In this document: positions 35,760 through 46,550 of the stretch, one piece after another
How positions within the stretch are numbered: position 1 is the stretch's first letter
How the letters are laid out: each line of letters starts with the position of its first letter
Source: Neodontobutis hainanensis
Lineage: Eukaryota; Chordata; Actinopteri; Gobiiformes; Odontobutidae
Direction of reading: 5' to 3'
Length of the DNA stretch: 64,000 nucleotides
NCBI GenBank assembly: GCA_024349245.1
Contig: JALDNG010000020.1
Location: forward strand, 21,307,501 to 21,371,500
Position numbers and translations under genes: made by a program
The notes under the pieces: model-generated
Seen by the model: only the letters and a program-made list of their open reading frames with translations
Told to the model about the DNA's origin: nothing
Databases searched by the model: none

Positions 35760-36170
35760 TTTATAAACCAGTTCATGTGTAAAGGTAAATGACAGTTCTT
35801 TCTAAATGCTGCATGTTTGCTGTAGGCTTCTGGGTTTACCACTGTATGATCTAAAACATTATGTACAGCAATATAAATCTACTATTTAAATATATTTGCG
35901 TGCTATCTGCTTCAATATTACTATTTTATTATTAGATTATAAGATAGTAATGAGGCTTTATTTTAGTGTAAAAATGTGCCTCCCTCAAATCCTGAAGCCT
36001 TAATGTACAAGACTCAGAAATTAAGGGCACATATTTAAACAAATATAAGTAATATATTTGAGAAAACATATATTTGAGTTTTATTTATAACAGAACTAGA
36101 TAAAAAAATGTTTATGAAAGTATGATATTATAATAAAAAAGCTCTAATATTGGACCTGACATTAACAGCA
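35760..36170. other. No feature seen
   Basis: AT-rich sequence with no domain-bearing ORF, RNA gene or repeat that I recognise. Confidence 0.4.
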
Positions 36171-36173
36171 GAA

Positions 36174-36342
36174 GCATTTAGTCATTTAGCAGATGCTTTT
36201 ATCCAAAGCGATTTACATTCACCAGTGTTACAGCTGGAACACCACAGGAGGCAAGGTGGCTTAAATGTCTGGCCCAAGGACACAACAATGGTATGAACTG
36301 TGGGGGCCGCCTACCACTGAGCCACTGCGCCCGCCGCCCTGG
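36174..36342 (-). mobile_element. tRNA-derived SINE, copy 4, internally deleted
   Basis: Minus-strand GCAGTGGCTCAGTGGTAG head joins directly to the CCCCACAGTTCATACC region, so box B is lost. The central TGTGTCCTTGGGCCAGAC and the tail CGCTTTGGATAAAAGCATCT are present. Confidence 0.8.
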
Positions 36343-36884
36343 AGCAGCTAAGATACTACCCTCTCTGCCCATTTTAGTAATTTCCTCTGACGCAAGAATC
36401 AGTATCACCATTTTATTTCCCTGTGGTATGTTTTTTCACAATCAATGGTCTGGACTCACAGAAGTCATGCTACTAGAACCAGCTTCACTTACCGCTTTTT
36501 TTGTAACACATCCTCAATATTTTACACATAACTTATTTTTTAATTCATCGTTTTATCAACATATAATACTATATATAGTTTAATGTAAAATAAAATTATA
36601 ATTATTAATTCCAAAGCATAACACAATATGAACACAACATGCACAATATGCCAAAGTAGACTGACCATACTTTTGGCAACACATGTGCATTTGTGTACAC
36701 ATGCTGACAGTTTGAAGAGGTTTGCGTTGTGAGCACACCCTGTCTCATTTGCAGCGCTTTTGGTGCACACACTGTGACATCCTAAAATTCTTCCATAAGT
36801 CCACACAACTTATTAAATGTAAAAGGCTCTAATTATAGTCCTCTAGCATCGTTCCTGGTCATCGAAGAGCAGCTTTCCAAGGAG

Positions 36885-36990
36885 GGCTGTTTTGGTATGC
36901 AGCTGCAGCTATACACTGATGATACACAGCTGTACATCTCTGTGTCTCCTGATGACACAAAACCAATGGATGCACTTTTTAACTGCAGGA
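36885..36990 (+). mobile_element. L2-type LINE fragment (RT catalytic box)
   Basis: Encodes MQLQLYTDDTQLYISVSPDD, the YxDD motif region of an L2-group RT with T in place of A. About 100 bp remain. Confidence 0.65.
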
Positions 36991-37229
36991 TGTGATGAGG
37001 AGTTTAAAATAACTGCTGCACGAAGGGACCCTGTGAAAAGTCAGAGAAAAATAAATAAAAATAATAAATGTCTTGGTTGAAAGCCCACTCACCATGACAA
37101 GGTGCGGGAGTGGGAACATATAAACTGGGACAACAACCGTTAAATAAAATGCACATTCAGAAACAGGACATAAGGATTAAAAATAATAGCACAAGACAAT
37201 ACAGAACATGTAATACTCCGAAAAACAGT

Positions 37230-37600
37230 TTCTCCCGGCTCTTTTGGTACGAGTGTTGGAACTAATATTACTTCAATAAAAACTATAAAACCAATGTAAA
37301 GTTTGTATGTTTAATTCCACTCAGAAAAAGGTACAAGCCAGCGCTGGGTCACAACACGTAGTTAACAGGAGGTCAGCCCACGTGTTGTGCTGCTGGTCAA
37401 CTCAATGCTCAAAAGGTCCTAACCTTTGGCCACTCCTCTCACAGGAGGGGACACTTCCTACTTTGAATCAGTAGTTTACCTATGTGTCCAGCCAGGGCTG
37501 ACCAACTGGTTCTGACTGGTTTAAACAGATGAGGTATGTAGTGGACTAATCTAGGGTGCAGTGTATCATGCAGAGAGTGTAAATAACATACAAAACTGTT
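37230..37600 (-). repeat. Terminal region of the P-like element, left copy
   Basis: Shares ACTATAAAACCAATGTAAAG, GGTACAAG and CTAATCTAGG blocks in the same order with 41178-41475. The transposase reads toward this side, so it should be the element's 3' terminal region. Exact ends were not resolved. Confidence 0.6.
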
Positions 37601-38243
37601 GAAAAGGGTTTCTTATTATAAAATCCTAACAGTAAAAATACAATGAACTAGGGTGGGCATTCTAAACTATGTCTCACAACAAAATGAAATGAAAGTGAAT
37701 CATCCAATATTTAATAGATGAAATTATACTGCCAACTCTAATAAAACAATTAAATTAGTTAATTAAAAAAATCCTGTCATCAAAAGTTCTGTCATTTCAA
37801 ATCAACAAATCAAAAGTATAATGCTAATAAAGTTAAAATGCTCAAAACGTGGAACTTCTATACTTACCATACAAATGTGATATGCCACACAATACACACA
37901 ATATTATATAACTGTTTTTGTAATGTTTTTAGATTTTTTTTTTTATTTATCTACTTTTTTGGACTTTTGTTTTTTTCTATTTATGAAACAATAAAATTAA
38001 ACTATTTACATCAGTATTTCAAAAACAATAAAGGGTAAGGTTGCAGATGTTTAGATATAATGTGTTAATGACAAATCAATATCTCCTGCACATGTATATT
38101 TATACATACATAGATACATACATATAAAACAATATAAATTGAAACAAAAGACATACTCGCAAGTACTAAACATATAGTCATACAATGTGGACCATAAAAA
38201 TGGATTAATTTTGTAAGTTTTCTCCTTACTACTTTACCTTCTT

Positions 38244-41010
38244 TCATTTTTTTTCTGTTTGGCATTTTGATATGTGGTTTAGACAAATTTTGAAGTACCA
38301 CGAGCTGGTCATCTTAATCAGAACATGAACATGATTTGCCTCAACACATGTGTCAAACATGTGGTTGTGCATCTGGGGAAACAGATCCTTATCAGAACTA
38401 TCAAACAGAACCTGGGTGACTACTCCTTCTGTTGATCCTTTCCCCGGTGGAGCCTTTCCATCGTTGGTTTTTAAAAGCCACTGGAAACATCTTTCTGTTG
38501 CTTGGCAAATATAAATAATGCTCAGTGATGGCTTTTGAAGACCACCCCTGTCCTTCAGTGCCGTAAATTGATGCACTAAGTCTTCTGAAGAGAGAGCATT
38601 TGAGCATGCCATGCAGGTAAGCCTCTGTTTTTGTTTTATTACAATAAATCCAGAGATGTAAGCTATGGCTGCTTCCTTTTACTCAGACAGTCGGTCTATA
38701 TCAGGCACTTCAGAGAAGGTGTCATCATCTGGTACAAGCACTTCAACAGGCTCTATATCATCCTGCGTGCAATGTTAACAGTTGCAGTTGTTGAATCAAG
38801 GATGGCTGTGTTTTAAGTAGAAGACAGTTACAATACCTGAGCCCTTTTCTACTTGATGCCTCACAAGAAGCCGCTTATACGCTGCTCAATGTCCTTTTTT
38901 GTGTGTTATGCAAATACACGTGCGTTATTTTTTCCTTTCATTTTTAGTCCACGCAGAAGTGACTCTTTCAGCTACTATAGCCTTGACACAGATTTTGGTG
39001 TGTGGTTTTATTGGCGCTTTGGATCCTTTGCCAAGTGGGTTGTGGCTGATTAAAACATCAAAGGCTGCATCAATTGTCCGTAGGAAATGAACAGTTGCTG
39101 CCCAACCTCTGAACTGTGGATATTTCAAGTGCTGATCGCAATACTCAAGAGCATCAGCTATGCTCCTAATAAAAAGCTGGGCAAGATGTACTTTCATTTT
39201 CTGATTACGCCACTGAATATGAGCCATTTTAAGCTTGTTACACAGACGTAAGCCTTCTTTATCTTGAAGCTTGTGGAGTTCATCTAAAGTATGTACTTCT
39301 ACTTTATTTCCTGGCCATCCTCTCACAAGAATTTAAACTGAAGAAAATACATTTTGTAGAAGCTTGAGCATGTGACATGCATCCAAGAGTACTTGGACTT
39401 ATTGAGTGTCATCTTCTGGATGGAAAAAGAAAGATCTCATATCCATTATATCTAATTTGGCACCAAGCTCTCGGAGCATAGAAAAGTTTTGAGATGGTCC
39501 ATCACATGTCAAAGAAACAACCCTCACACTGATTGTATGGAGTCTAAAAAGGCTCTCACGAATTATGCTTGCTCTTTCTGCCCCATTCATAGAGTTTATG
39601 AGAAAATAGGCAATTGGGATCTTCCAAGACTCATTAATTGCAACAACCATGAGAACAAGTGCTTTTGTGGCAACATCTTGTAACTCACCTGCACCAATGT
39701 CCACATAGCCATAAATCTGATTACCATCAAAATGTTTTTGCTTATGAATGTACATCTCATCCACCATCAATGAGCAAACAGTTTCTTTACCAAACCTTTT
39801 TCTGCTTAGATACATGACTTTTTAATGCTGTGAATGAAGCGACTGTAAAACCTGGATCTACAGAAACACTACTGTGTTCACACAGTATGTGCGTATGGTC
39901 CCAGGAGGCAATGAAAAGTAGATTTTTTCTCTCAAATGGTTGTAGGCCTTTGGTGAGTAAAAGTGCAGTGTAGTGGCAAATTGTTTCAAATCTTCTAAAA
40001 CACTGACTTTTTTTTATTTGTGATTCTCTTAAAAATATCTCGGGGAACCACATCAAGGCACTTTCTCCAGTGAAAGAACTTTTGCCTTTAATTGCCTTGT
40101 TTGCCGCCGTTTAAGTTGTAGTTTCTTACGGGCTACACAGAGTTTTTGCTCCATATCCACAGCTTTTCTTTTATAGTTTTTGAAGACTCAGAAATAAAGT
40201 AGCTATGACTACTGAGAGAAGGCCCTAGTTTCTTATTGTAGCAGTGATCTAATACTGAGCCTGATTCTAGGACACCCACAGTACTGCCACAAAGACTCAC
40301 AACACTGTCACAAACATCAGGACTAACACCACTGTCACAAACATCTGGACCAACAACACTATCACAAACATCGGAAGTAACAACACTGTCACCAACATCA
40401 GGACTAACAACACTGTCACCAACATCAGGACTAACAACACTGTCACCAACATCAGGACTAACAACACTGTCACCAACATCAGGACTAACAACACTGTCAC
40501 AAACATCGGGACTAACAACACAGTCCAAAACATCAGTACTAACAACACTGTCACCAACATTTGGACTAACAACACTGTTACCAACATCAGGACTAACAAC
40601 ACTGTCACAAACATCAGGACTAACAACAATGTCAACAACGTCAGGACTAACAACACTGTTAACAACATCAGGACTAACAACACTGTTACAAACATCAGGA
40701 CTAACAACATTGTCACCAACATCTGGACTAACAACACTGTCAACAACATCAGGACTAACAACACTGTCACAAACATCAAGACTAACAACACTGTCACAAA
40801 CATTGGGACTAAGAACACTTTGACACTCAACACTGTCATCTGACACATTATTATTATTGATAACATCCTCAACCTCTTCAATGTAATTGACACTTACCTT
40901 TTAACCAACAATAGATACCTGCCGTGACAGTGTATGTTTTGGATGTTTGCATTTTGAAAAAAAAGAAATTGGTGGGCACAGCTGTGCTGGTCAAGCAAGT
41001 CATTCACTGT
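38244..41010 (-). pseudogene. P-element/THAP9-like transposase, decayed
   Basis: Minus strand. 40919-41006 has STAVPTNF, like the AVPTIF end of a THAP DNA-binding domain. The 30-bp minisatellite follows (40299-40846). 40056-39399 then gives the catalytic core: VDEMYIHKQKHFDGNQIYGY, KALVLMVVAINESWKIPIAY, VVSLTCDGPSQNFSMLRELG. 39395-38925 continues with LLDACHMLKLL and the insertion domain. 38690-38244 gives the conserved C-terminal part (CMACSNAL ... KPSLSIIYICQATERCFQWL). These motifs are those of P-element and human THAP9 transposases. In-frame stops near 39397, 39339 and 38678 and several frame changes show it is inactive. Confidence 0.75.
40299..40846 (-). repeat. 30-bp minisatellite, array 1, coding for a 10-aa repeat
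   Basis: About 18 units of a 30-bp repeat (plus-strand core CACTGTCACCAACATCAGGA). On the minus strand it is open throughout as DSVVSPDVGD-type decapeptides, within the N-terminal part of the P-like transposase after the THAP-like end. Length is preserved in multiples of 30 bp, so the frame is kept. Confidence 0.9.
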
Positions 41011-41177
41011 TAAAAGAGATATAAAGAAAATACATTATATGGCATTGTAGATACTTTATTTAATTTTTTGTAGAATCACAGTTGTACATATTTTTTTATC
41101 TAGATCATTCCTGTATCAATGAGGAGGCCACAAAAGATATGTTTGCACATTATTTTTCAATGCCATGTAAAACAAAT

Positions 41178-41475
41178 AACGAGTGCTGGAACTATAAAAC
41201 CAATGTAAAGTTTATCTGTTTAATCACACTCACAGAAGATTCACAAAGGTACAAGTACAACGCAGGTACACAACACGATGTTAGCACAATGTCAACCAAC
41301 TAGTTCTGTCCACAGTCAACTTGACACCACAAAAGAAATAATCTATTTCCGCACCCCTCGCAGGAAGCAGGCTCTCCCTGACACTGTATCAGTACTTTCC
41401 TACTATGTGTCCACTGGTTTTAACTGGTTTCAACAGGTGAGAGAGTAGGTGTCCTAATCTAGGTTCAATGTAGCG
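41178..41475 (-). repeat. Terminal region of the P-like element, right copy
   Basis: Related to 37230-37600. It lies between the THAP-like end of the full copy and the second minisatellite array, as expected if a shortened copy sits next to the long one. Confidence 0.6.
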
Positions 41476-41949
41476 TGAAAGTGTCAACACTGTCACAAAC
41501 ATCAGTACTAACAACACTAACACAAACATCGGGACTGACAACACTGTCACAAACATTGGGACTAACAACACTGTTAACAACATCGGGGCTAACAACACTG
41601 TCAACAACATCAGAACTAACAACACTGTCAGCAACATCAGAACTAACAACACTGTCACCAACATCAGGACTAACAACACTATCACAAACATTAGGACTGA
41701 CAATACTGTCACAAACATCGGGACTAACAACAATGTCAACAACGTCTGGACTAACAACACTGTCACAAACATTAGGACTAACAACACTGTCGCCAACATC
41801 AGGACTAACAACACTTTTACAAACATCAGGACTGACAATACTGTCACAAACATCGGGACTAACAACACTGTCAACAACATCGGGACTAACAACACTGTCA
41901 CAAACATCGGGACTAAGAACACTTTGACACTCAACACTGTCATTTGACA
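41475..41949 (-). repeat. 30-bp minisatellite, array 2
   Basis: The same 30-bp unit, about 15 copies. Its right boundary has the same lead-in as array 1 (minus-strand DSVECQSVLSP). Similarity ends just outside that at about 41949. On the left it joins the element's terminal region without any transposase core, giving the layout of an internally deleted element. Confidence 0.88.
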
Positions 41950-41989
41950 CTGTTATATGAAATTTTAATTTTAATGATTATTGTTACTG

Positions 41990-42780
41990 GGGGCTTATAG
42001 TTCTCTTCAGGTCATGTCAAATTCATGTCATGTCCTTTGCGCTAAACCAAGCATGAAGTAGACATAACTAGACTGAGACATGGCTTGTCACGGGACTCTT
42101 GCACCTGGACCATTGTGAACGCCTCTCACCAAGGACGTCACTGTGTTGTATATAATCCCATGTTATGTTTACATCTGGAAGCAAACCTGTCGCTGTACCC
42201 TTGTTACTGTGTGTGTCTGCTTTGCTCATCCTTGCAAGGATTAAAACCTGGCCATTGCTTGTTAAATTATAATCTGTCTCTGTCCCCCTCCCCTTAAGGG
42301 GTAGTGATGAACAGTATAGCAGATAAGTTTCCATGAACCGGTGGCTGGCCTGGCACTGTATTCAGAAAGGTTATGGTTTCGTAGATAACTAGCCTACTTT
42401 CTGGGGCCGCCCAGGCCTGCTGAGGGCAGACGGCCTGCATCCTACTGGACATGGTGCTGCCATTTTGTCTAGTAATATAGTCAGGTGCATTCGGTGCATT
42501 TGACACAAGGAATCTCAGCAGGTCGCAGGAATTAGAGAACCTGCTAGTCATGATAGTGCGGGTGTGGAACTGGATAATGTAGAAGCTTTTAGTTGTCTGG
42601 TTAGGCCGTGTTATCCTGATGTCTACTGCCTAAATCTGTTATTTAGTCCTCAAACACATCTGAAAACTCACAGAGTCAGTGACCCAAACACATTCTGTCC
42701 TTTATGTTATTATAACTCAGAGGCAATTTTTTAAACCAAGCAGAACTGTTAGAGCTTGATAACTTTTTCCTGTCGCTATC
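41990..42780. other. No recognised gene
   Basis: Mixed sequence with ORFs of up to 88 aa on both strands but no domain I recognise. It may hold old repeat material. Confidence 0.35.
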
Positions 42781-42782
42781 TC

Positions 42783-44000
42783 TCCACTGGACCAGCCTTC
42801 AAATGTCTGCTCTACATCAAGACTGAAGATTGGTCTCCTGAATGTGCGGTCTCTATCCTCCAAAGCACTCCTAATTAATGATCTTATAGCTTCTCATAGC
42901 TTGGATTTACTTTGTCTTTGTGAAACGTGGCTTAGGCCCAATGTTTTTCTGCCACTAAATGAAGCCTCTCCCCCTGATTATGCGTATGCACAGGTAGGTC
43001 GCACGTCGAAACAGGGTGGTGGTGTTGCAGCCATTTATAAAGCTGCATTTTGCTTTACAGGTACATCATCACAGCCAAAATTTAACTCTTTCGAAGTGTT
43101 ACTCATTAAACATATTTCTTCTCAACTAAACAGAAGGAAGCCATTTTATTTAGCTGTAATCTATCGCTCTCCGGGTCCCTACTCTTCTTTCTTGGACGAG
43201 TTTGGAGTTTTCCTCTCGGACTTAATAACCCACGCTGATAACATCCTTCTAGTTTGAGACTTTAATATTCATCTAAATAAGGAGTGTGATCCTCTGGCCA
43301 GAACATTTCAATCACTGCTTGCGACCATGTCTTTCAACCAGTTTGTTCATGAGCCCACACACATTAGTGTAAACTATCTTGATCTTGGTTTGGCTCGGGG
43401 AATAGATGTTTACCATCTCTTCGTCTCCTCTCTTTCATCTGCTGTCTCAGAGAACTCACTGGTGGAATTTGAGATAATTTATACATTTCCCTCAAATTCC
43501 GACAAATGCGTAGTGTCTACACGGAATTTTAGTGCAGCTGCAACGGAAATGTTTGCCACACGGCTGACAGATGTTCTTCCTAATTTAACTACATCTGGAA
43601 ACTTAGTAGAGGCCTACACAGAGGAGGTCCATGCAACGGCCATCACTGACTCCAACCAGACGACCTAAGCCTTTGAAACAGGCCTGCAGGAGTAAACGCA
43701 AATGGCGATCTAAATCATCAAAAGTGGTCTTTGTGTATAAACACCCTATAAGCACTCTCTCAGCTCTGCAAAGATGGCCCATTTCTCATATCTAATTAGA
43801 GAAAACAGGCATAACCCCAGGTTTCTCTGTGAGACTCATCTCCCTTTAGTGCACAAGGCTGTTTATATTTCTTGAATCATAAAATTAAAGATTAAAGGGA
43901 TAATATTTAGTTTTTGTCTTCCTGAGCTCTGTGTCCCATTCACTTGGATCCTCAGACCTCTCGTCTCTCAGTTTTAGATCCTGCATCCCTCAATGAGCTG
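42783..44000 (+). mobile_element. L2-type LINE, endonuclease part
   Basis: Reads MRSLSSKALLINDLIASH, CLCETWLRPNVF, AVIYRSPGPYSSF and DFNIHLNKECDP, then NYLDLGLARG. A TGA replaces the Gly codon of the GDFN motif (43256-43258). The LINE continues after the hAT, at 45910. Confidence 0.8.
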
Positions 44001-44002
44001 AC

Positions 44003-45909
44003 AAGGGGTGCTCACACTTTTTCAGCATGCGAGCTACTTATAAAATGACCAAGTCAAAATTATCTACCCACTACAAAAATGCAAAACATATATTTATTTA
44101 CAAATATATTGAGGATTTTCTATATGTACAATGTATGTTGATATAACTTGCATAACCATTTGAACTAATAATGCACAACACAATATACTTAACTATGTAC
44201 ATTATTTGTCATTAACCGAGTTTACTCAGATGACTTGCTGATGAATAGTCCGGACAGTAGCTGCTGACAGCCAACCTCAAGCACCCTTCCAAATGTTCAT
44301 CAGTCATGGTGGAATGGTACTTGGACTTAATGATCTTCATGTGAGAAAAGGCTGACTTACATAAATAAGTGGAGCCAAATAATGCAGTTGAGGAGATTAT
44401 TTGGGGTACTTTACCTCTGTGAGTAAGTTCCAGAACTGTCCATGAGCTCTGGCCTTCAGCTCAGTGTCGGCTTGTAATGTCAAAATCTCATCTTCCACTC
44501 CAGAAAAGTTCAGGTGAAACAGTTTTGTAATTTTTGATGCAAGTGAATCAACATCAACATCTTCCCGAAAAGGATAGCACATAAATGTAGCGACTGGCTC
44601 GAGCGCAACAAAATCTTGAAAGCATTTGACAAACTCTGACAAACAATTGTCAGTCTGCTCGGTGTACTGTGCACTGTCAAGTCGCTCACAGGCCTTCCCT
44701 TGCATCTCCAGCTCTGACGCCAGGTTCTGGTAGTTTGCCAAAACATGGTGCTGCAGCTTTGAGTAGAGATGTTGCATCTTTCATTTGAAAGCATTTACTG
44801 AGCTAATCATATTGATCACTGTTTTGTCTTTTCCTTGCAGCTCGAGATTAAAGTTATTCAACATGTTTGTCAGATTGGTTAAAAATGCCATTGACTGTTA
44901 TTTAGTTGCTTGTATTCTGTGTGTCTAGCTGGAAAAACTCCTTAATCTCTGGACAGAGCTCTCAAAATCTTTGCAGGAATTTTCCACAATTAAGCCATCT
45001 CACGTCAGTGTGTAGCAACAACTGAGAGTGGTCGCCGTCAGCGTTCTACAGATGTGCACAGAATAACCGTCTTTGAAGAGATCGGGCTCAAATAGAACAG
45101 GCGATCTTCATTGCCACATCCATGATCTCTTTTATGTTGAGCATTTTAGTGCATAACGCTTGTTGGTGGATTATGCAATGGTAATTCAGAAAGTCTGGGA
45201 AAGCATCGTCCTGCCTGCACTTGGCAATAAATCTATTCACGTTTTCTCAATAACGTTTTTGAATGACTGTTCTTTCATGGGCAGTACTGTTAATAGATCC
45301 TCTTTTGCAGTGATATCACTAATTGCCCTACCAATGAAATTGCACATCTGGGCTGTGTCACTCACGTCCGTAGATTCGTCTAACCGAAACAATGAGTCAC
45401 AATGAGGCTGCTTCAACGACTGGCTCTTTTACCATCTCTCCATCTTGGAAAGGCTTCTTGTTATTAACAATGACGTGACTCACCCGGAAAGATGCTTTGG
45501 TGGCGGCTTTTGATTTTTAAGTATGTTGTGTAAAAAGGACTGCTATCCAGACAACTGGGATTTTAGTTCCTTCACCTTTTTCTTTCTCAGCTCACTTTTC
45601 ATGGCAAACGCATTTTGAAAATGTCATTGTGAAAAAAAAAAATCCTCCTCCCATTCCGTATGAAAGATATACGTTTTTTGTCTTCTTATGTGGTCCAGCT
45701 CCACCACTCATTTCTATACCCTTTCAAGAGAAAAAAGCGCTGCCTAAAAATTGGAGCTAACTCGCTGAAGCTGCTTAGATTTGATGCACTTAGCGCCATT
45801 GACGACTATTTTTTTTTAATGTCTCGCGATCTACTAATACTACCTCACGATCAACTGGTAGATTACAAAGGACTGCTAGATCGCAATCGACGTATTGAGC
45901 ACCCCTGAT
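44003..45909 (-). mobile_element. hAT (Charlie/GTF2IRD2-like) element inserted in the L2
   Basis: The ends are AAGGGGTGCTCA on the left and the complement of CAGGGGTGCTCA on the right. Minus-strand remnants of the transposase include FRLDESTDVSDTAQMCNFIG, with the catalytic-type LDESTD, and CYPFREDVDVDSLASKITKL. These match the hAT group that also gave GTF2IRD2. Stops occur throughout. I did not find a clean 8-bp target duplication. It splits the L2 whose halves are at 42783-44000 and 45910-46420. Confidence 0.75.
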
Positions 45910-46420
45910 GTAAAGCAACTACGTGCCTCGTGGATATCCTGCCAGCGAAACAGCTTAAAGAACCATGGCCCTATGTTGGGCATATTATGTTAAACATTAT
46001 TAACTTGTCTACTGGCACTGCCCCTTCTTGAAAAAACCTACTCTGGATCCTGGATGCCTAAATAATTTCCGTCCTGTCTCCAATTTACCTTTTCTATCTA
46101 AAGTCCTCGAAAAAGTTGTGTTAAAACAGCATACTCTATATCTATTGGAAAATGACCTCCTCGAGCCGTTTCAGTCTGCATTTAGGGCCTCTTATTCCAC
46201 TGAAACAGCTTTAGTTTAGTGACTAACAATCTCCTCCTTCAGATGGACGAGGACTCATCAGCTCTACTGTTATTGCTGGATCTCAGTGCTGCATTTGATA
46301 CAATTGATCATGCAGTGCTAATCAAGAGATTTAAAGATGTTTTTGGCATCTCTGGCTCTGCTCTTGCTTGGTTAGAATCCTAACTGTGTTATAGATCTCT
46401 TTTTGTCTCATGTAATCATG
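45910..46420 (+). mobile_element. L2-type LINE, reverse-transcriptase part
   Basis: Continues the LINE: LDPGCLNNFRPVSNLPFLSK, LEPFQSAFRASYSTETALV, LLLLDLSAAFDTIDHAVLIK. It is cut off at about 46420, where a piece with GGGGGGAAAAGTGGACCTGA and CAGGGCCCC, typical of hAT ends, begins. Confidence 0.8.
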
Positions 46421-46550
46421 GGCGTGGTAGTGGGGGGAAAAGTGGACCTGACTACCCAGGGCCCCATCTAGGGAGAGGGTCCTTTGAAATCTCCCCCTCC
46501 TGTGATTTACAGCAACAACAGACTGATATAAAACTTTGTACAACCCACAG

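Noticed and set aside
40297..40893. 198-aa minus-strand ORF of Val/Leu/Met repeats (LVLMFVTVLL)
   Set aside because: Alternative frame of the minisatellite; the frame continuous with the transposase reads DSVVSPDV.
40299..41949. Regular repeats that could suggest a CRISPR array
   Set aside because: Units are contiguous 30-bp tandem copies without unique spacers, in a eukaryotic genome, and fit a minisatellite in a transposase gene.
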